Source: [Clostridium] scindens ATCC 35704 (GTDB lineage Bacteria > Bacillota > Clostridia > Lachnospirales > Lachnospiraceae). From it: 64,000 bases of DNA. Positions 61,822-64,000 of this stretch are shown here, in pieces. Where the stretch lies: positions 1,607,501 to 1,671,500 of the forward strand of contig NZ_CP036170.1 of NCBI RefSeq assembly GCF_004295125.1, written 5' to 3'. Below the pieces are notes generated by a model. That model did not search any database, had not been told where the DNA came from, and saw only the letters and a program-made list of their open reading frames with translations. Each line of letters starts with the position of its first letter. The first letter of the stretch is position 1. Both the position numbers and the translations under genes were made by a program.

Positions 61822-62504
61822 TGATGGCAAGTAAGAAGAAAAAGATGATCCCGCCAGTTCTGCCGGAGGAGTTTCGAAGAGTCGAGAATACCGACCAGAT
61901 ACTCAAGGAGTTCCAGTACAGGGAAGAAAGAGTGGCGGAAACCGTGCTTCAAGAGATAACGGCAGAAGAGGAGGATTACTCCCATCTGGTCTTTTCAGCG
62001 GTGAAGTTCGTAAACTGCAGGTTCTGGAACTGCTCTTTTGAGCGCTGCGAGTTTACGGATGTGATATTCAAATCTTGCGACTTTTCCGGCTGCAATCTGT
62101 CGAATACATATTTTAACAGGGCAGAATACCTATCCTGCAAGGGAGTCGGCACAAAGTTTGCTGGAAGCGTATGCAAGAATATGGTATTCCGGGAGTGTAA
62201 TCTGAATTATGCGAATTTCGATGACTGCAAATTGGAGAATCTGCTGGTTGATAAGACAGAACTGAACAGCAGCAATCTTACCCAGTGCAAATGCAAGGAC
62301 ATACAGTGGAGGCAGGCAGCGCTTACAAATGCCAGTTTCTTCAAGACTCCGATGCGGGGCATGGACTTTTCGGACAGCGAGATCAAGGGGCTTGTGCTTT
62401 CCGATGACAATCAAGAATTAAAAGGCGCAGTGGTGGATCTGTACCAGGCCGCGCAGTTGTCCAAAAGACTGGGAATTATTATAAAAGATATAGAAGGGAT
62501 ATAG
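61818..62504 (+). CDS. Pentapeptide-repeat protein
   Basis: After a basic start and a 60-residue helical region, the 228-residue protein runs through pentapeptide-type units: FVNCRFWNCSFERCEFTDVI, FKSCDFSGCNLSNTYF, and later LNYANFDDCKLENL and ALTNASFFKTPMRGMDFSDS. These fold into a right-handed beta-helix. Qnr-like members mimic DNA and shield gyrase; the general role is unknown. Three tandem ATGs (61818, 61821, 61824) overlap the sirtuin stop, so the two are coupled. Confidence 0.9.
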   Translation: MMMASKKKKMIPPVLPEEFRRVENTDQILKEFQYREERVAETVLQEITAEEEDYSHLVFSAVKFVNCRFWNCSFERCEFTDVIFKSCDFSGCNLSNTYFNRAEYLSCKGVGTKFAGSVCKNMVFRECNLNYANFDDCKLENLLVDKTELNSSNLTQCKCKDIQWRQAALTNASFFKTPMRGMDFSDSEIKGLVLSDDNQELKGAVVDLYQAAQLSKRLGIIIKDIEGI

Positions 62505-62513
62505 GGAGGAACT

Positions 62514-63017
62514 ATGGAAGAAGTTACGTTTAGAAAGGCGGTCAGAGAGGATGTGCCGCTTATTTTGGAATTTATTAAAGGACTGGCGGAATACGAGAAG
62601 ATGTCGGATGAAGTAGTCGCCACAGAAGAGATACTGGATGAGTGGCTGTTTGACAAAGAAAAGGCGGAGGTCATATTTGCGATAGCAGAAGGGGAAGAAG
62701 TAGGATTCGCCCTGTTCTTCCACAATTTTTCCACCTTCCTTGGCCGTGCGGGCATTTATCTGGAAGACTTGTTCGTGAAGCCAAAGTACAGGGGAAATGG
62801 ATACGGGAAGGCAATCTTGAAGCGTCTGGCCCAGATCGCGGTGGAGCGGGGATGCGGGCGGCTGGAATGGTCCTGCCTGGATTGGAATCAGCCAAGCATT
62901 GATTTCTATCTGTCTCTGGGCGCGACGCCGATGAGCGGATGGACCGGCTATAGGCTGACAGGAGAGACCTTGGCCAATATTGTCGTTTATAATGGCATTC
63001 GTGGTCGGGAGGCATAA
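62514..63017 (+). CDS. GNAT acetyltransferase (diamine N-acetyltransferase-like)
   Basis: The 167-residue protein has the SSAT-like GNAT pattern: VTFRKAVREDVPLILEFIKG, GIYLEDLFVKPKYRGNGYG (the acetyl-CoA loop R-x-x-G-x-G), then GCGRLEWSCLDWNQPSIDFY, a segment typical of SSAT-like polyamine or amino-acid acetyltransferases. Acetylation of a polyamine or related amine is likely. It follows the pentapeptide gene by 9 bases behind AGGGAGG and may be in the same operon. It converges with the LysR gene. Confidence 0.88.
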   Translation: MEEVTFRKAVREDVPLILEFIKGLAEYEKMSDEVVATEEILDEWLFDKEKAEVIFAIAEGEEVGFALFFHNFSTFLGRAGIYLEDLFVKPKYRGNGYGKAILKRLAQIAVERGCGRLEWSCLDWNQPSIDFYLSLGATPMSGWTGYRLTGETLANIVVYNGIRGREA

Positions 63018-63021
63018 GGCG

Positions 63022-63909
63022 CTATAGGCTTTCAACAAAATGCCTTAGTTCCGGCGTCAGTTCTCCCTGTTTCCATACGGCGATGATTTCCTCGGCTTCT
63101 TCCTCGCCGATTAGTGGTATGAAGACCAGGTTGTCCGCGTTGGTCAATTTATTAGTGATATAGGAAGGCATGACGGAGATGCCTTCTTCTGCCGCTACCA
63201 TCATCAGAATACTCTCCACATCGTTGGAGCGGAACAGGATGTTAGGCTGGTAGCCGGCCTCTTTATACAAGTCCATAAAATGGCTGTCTCCGAAGGAGTC
63301 GCCGGTGCTGGATGGAGTCATATATAAGATGGCTTCATTTTTTAATTCCCTCCGGTTAAGGGCAGAGCGCTGGGCAAAGGGATGTCCGCTGTAGAGGGCC
63401 ACCACCAGAGGGGCGCGCTCGATGATCTTATGGCTGATGGTATGCTCCTGCAGAATATTGGTGCTGTCCCAGGTGAAGATGATGTCATATTCATTGTTAA
63501 ACAGGCCTGCCGCCAGCCGGTCAGTATCACAGCGATAGCAAGTAAGAAGAATGTTAGGATATTCCAGATGAAAGGCCCGCAGCTTGTTGGAGAGATCGCT
63601 TCGCTCATAGCCTTTGGTATAGCCGATGCGAAGGGTTCCTACCAGACCGGTAGAGGCATCCTTGACTTTGCTGACCGCAGTCTCCATCCGCTCCAGGATG
63701 GCTTTTGCCTCCAGAAAGAATATTCTTCCGGCAGGGGTAAGCGCTACCGGGCGGCTGGAACGGTTGAACAGCTGGACGTTCATCGATTCCTCCAAAGCGC
63801 GAATCTGCTGGGTGATGGCGGTCTGGGATATGTAATACTGGTTTGCGGCCTTGGTAAAACTCCGGTATTGTGCGACTGCCACAAAGTATTTTAATTGATT
63901 GGTATTCAT
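63022..63909 (-). CDS. LysR-family transcriptional regulator
   Basis: The 295-residue protein has the LysR helix-turn-helix (YRSFTKAANQYYISQTAITQ, then IRALEESMNVQLFNR) and a type 2 periplasmic-binding effector domain beginning GTLRIGYTKGYERSD. LysR genes usually act on a divergent neighbour, which would lie beyond the right window edge; the 91 bases after 63909 are AT-rich and fit a shared promoter region. The effector is unknown. Confidence 0.93.
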   Translation of the reverse strand: MNTNQLKYFVAVAQYRSFTKAANQYYISQTAITQQIRALEESMNVQLFNRSSRPVALTPAGRIFFLEAKAILERMETAVSKVKDASTGLVGTLRIGYTKGYERSDLSNKLRAFHLEYPNILLTCYRCDTDRLAAGLFNNEYDIIFTWDSTNILQEHTISHKIIERAPLVVALYSGHPFAQRSALNRRELKNEAILYMTPSSTGDSFGDSHFMDLYKEAGYQPNILFRSNDVESILMMVAAEEGISVMPSYITNKLTNADNLVFIPLIGEEEAEEIIAVWKQGELTPELRHFVESL

Positions 63910-64000
63910 AGAGGACTCCTGCTGAAATTATTTGATTATTTTTTCATACTATAACTATATCTTATATTAATATGAGAAATAAGAATTTGCAATCCTGATA

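Overview
The window looks like the chromosome of a spore-forming, strictly anaerobic gut Firmicute, most likely a Lachnospiraceae member of the [Clostridium] scindens type. The reasons are the class I glutamine synthetase followed by an ANTAR regulator, the LL-diaminopimelate aminotransferase (dapL) route, an FprA-type O2/NO reductase, a PdaB-like deacetylase, strong AGGAGG ribosome sites with many TTG/GTG starts, and mobile DNA of the CTn/Tn type known from clostridia. The species is an inference. The flanks (about 1-13.6 kb and 52.8-64 kb) look richer in GC than the middle, judged by eye.

Left flank, 0-13.6 kb: ordinary chromosomal genes. These are a truncated squalene-cyclase-fold protein, MmcQ/YjbR, GNAT, a collapsed alpha/beta hydrolase, an EamA exporter, a MecA-like penicillin-binding protein with BlaI-like boxes in its promoter, a PdaB-like deacetylase, a YhhN protein, FprA, a TM1266-like regulator, PduL, then glnA, an ANTAR antiterminator (interrupted by one in-frame TAG), dapF and dapL. 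The glnA leader carries a terminator whose 5' arm can refold into an ANTAR-type hexaloop hairpin.

13.6-17.0 kb: a decayed mobile or prophage patch (C5 methyltransferase remnant, phage regulator remnant) with several small minus-strand genes that have good ribosome sites: YmaF-like, a protein with 11-residue repeats encoded by 33-bp tandem repeats, a DUF6774-like protein and a possible spore-surface protein.

17.0-35.5 kb: an AT-richer catabolic cluster, all on the plus strand. It has a DeoC-like aldolase, a divergent transaldolase-like protein, a DeoR regulator, an orphan sugar-binding lipoprotein, an arabitol-dehydrogenase-like SDR, a four-gene Gld-like ABC-2 exporter cassette, an RbsBAC-type sugar importer, a xylitol/sorbitol-type zinc dehydrogenase, a cupin, a xylulokinase and a transketolase. 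Together they would import a pentitol or pentose, oxidise it to a ketopentose, phosphorylate it and pass it to the pentose phosphate pathway. The job of the embedded exporter is unknown and is the most interesting part.

35.5-52.8 kb: a mosaic of broken mobile elements (IS3 OrfA fused to a VirD4 fragment, a serine-recombinase stub, a MobA/MobL relaxase pseudogene, IS200/IS605, IS66, a tandem SpoVG-like protein) carrying intact cargo: a NiCo-riboswitch-controlled cation diffusion facilitator, a MarR-ABC-ABC multidrug operon, and a two-component system divergent from a redox cluster (CxxC mini-protein, polyferredoxin, TlpA-like lipoprotein, CPBP protease). It ends beside tRNA-Pro and tRNA-Gln.

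Right flank, 52.8-64 kb: NADH oxidase, a complete oligopeptide-type ABC importer, a MalY/PatB remnant, a class M (SirTM-like) sirtuin overlapping a pentapeptide-repeat gene, a GNAT and a LysR regulator.
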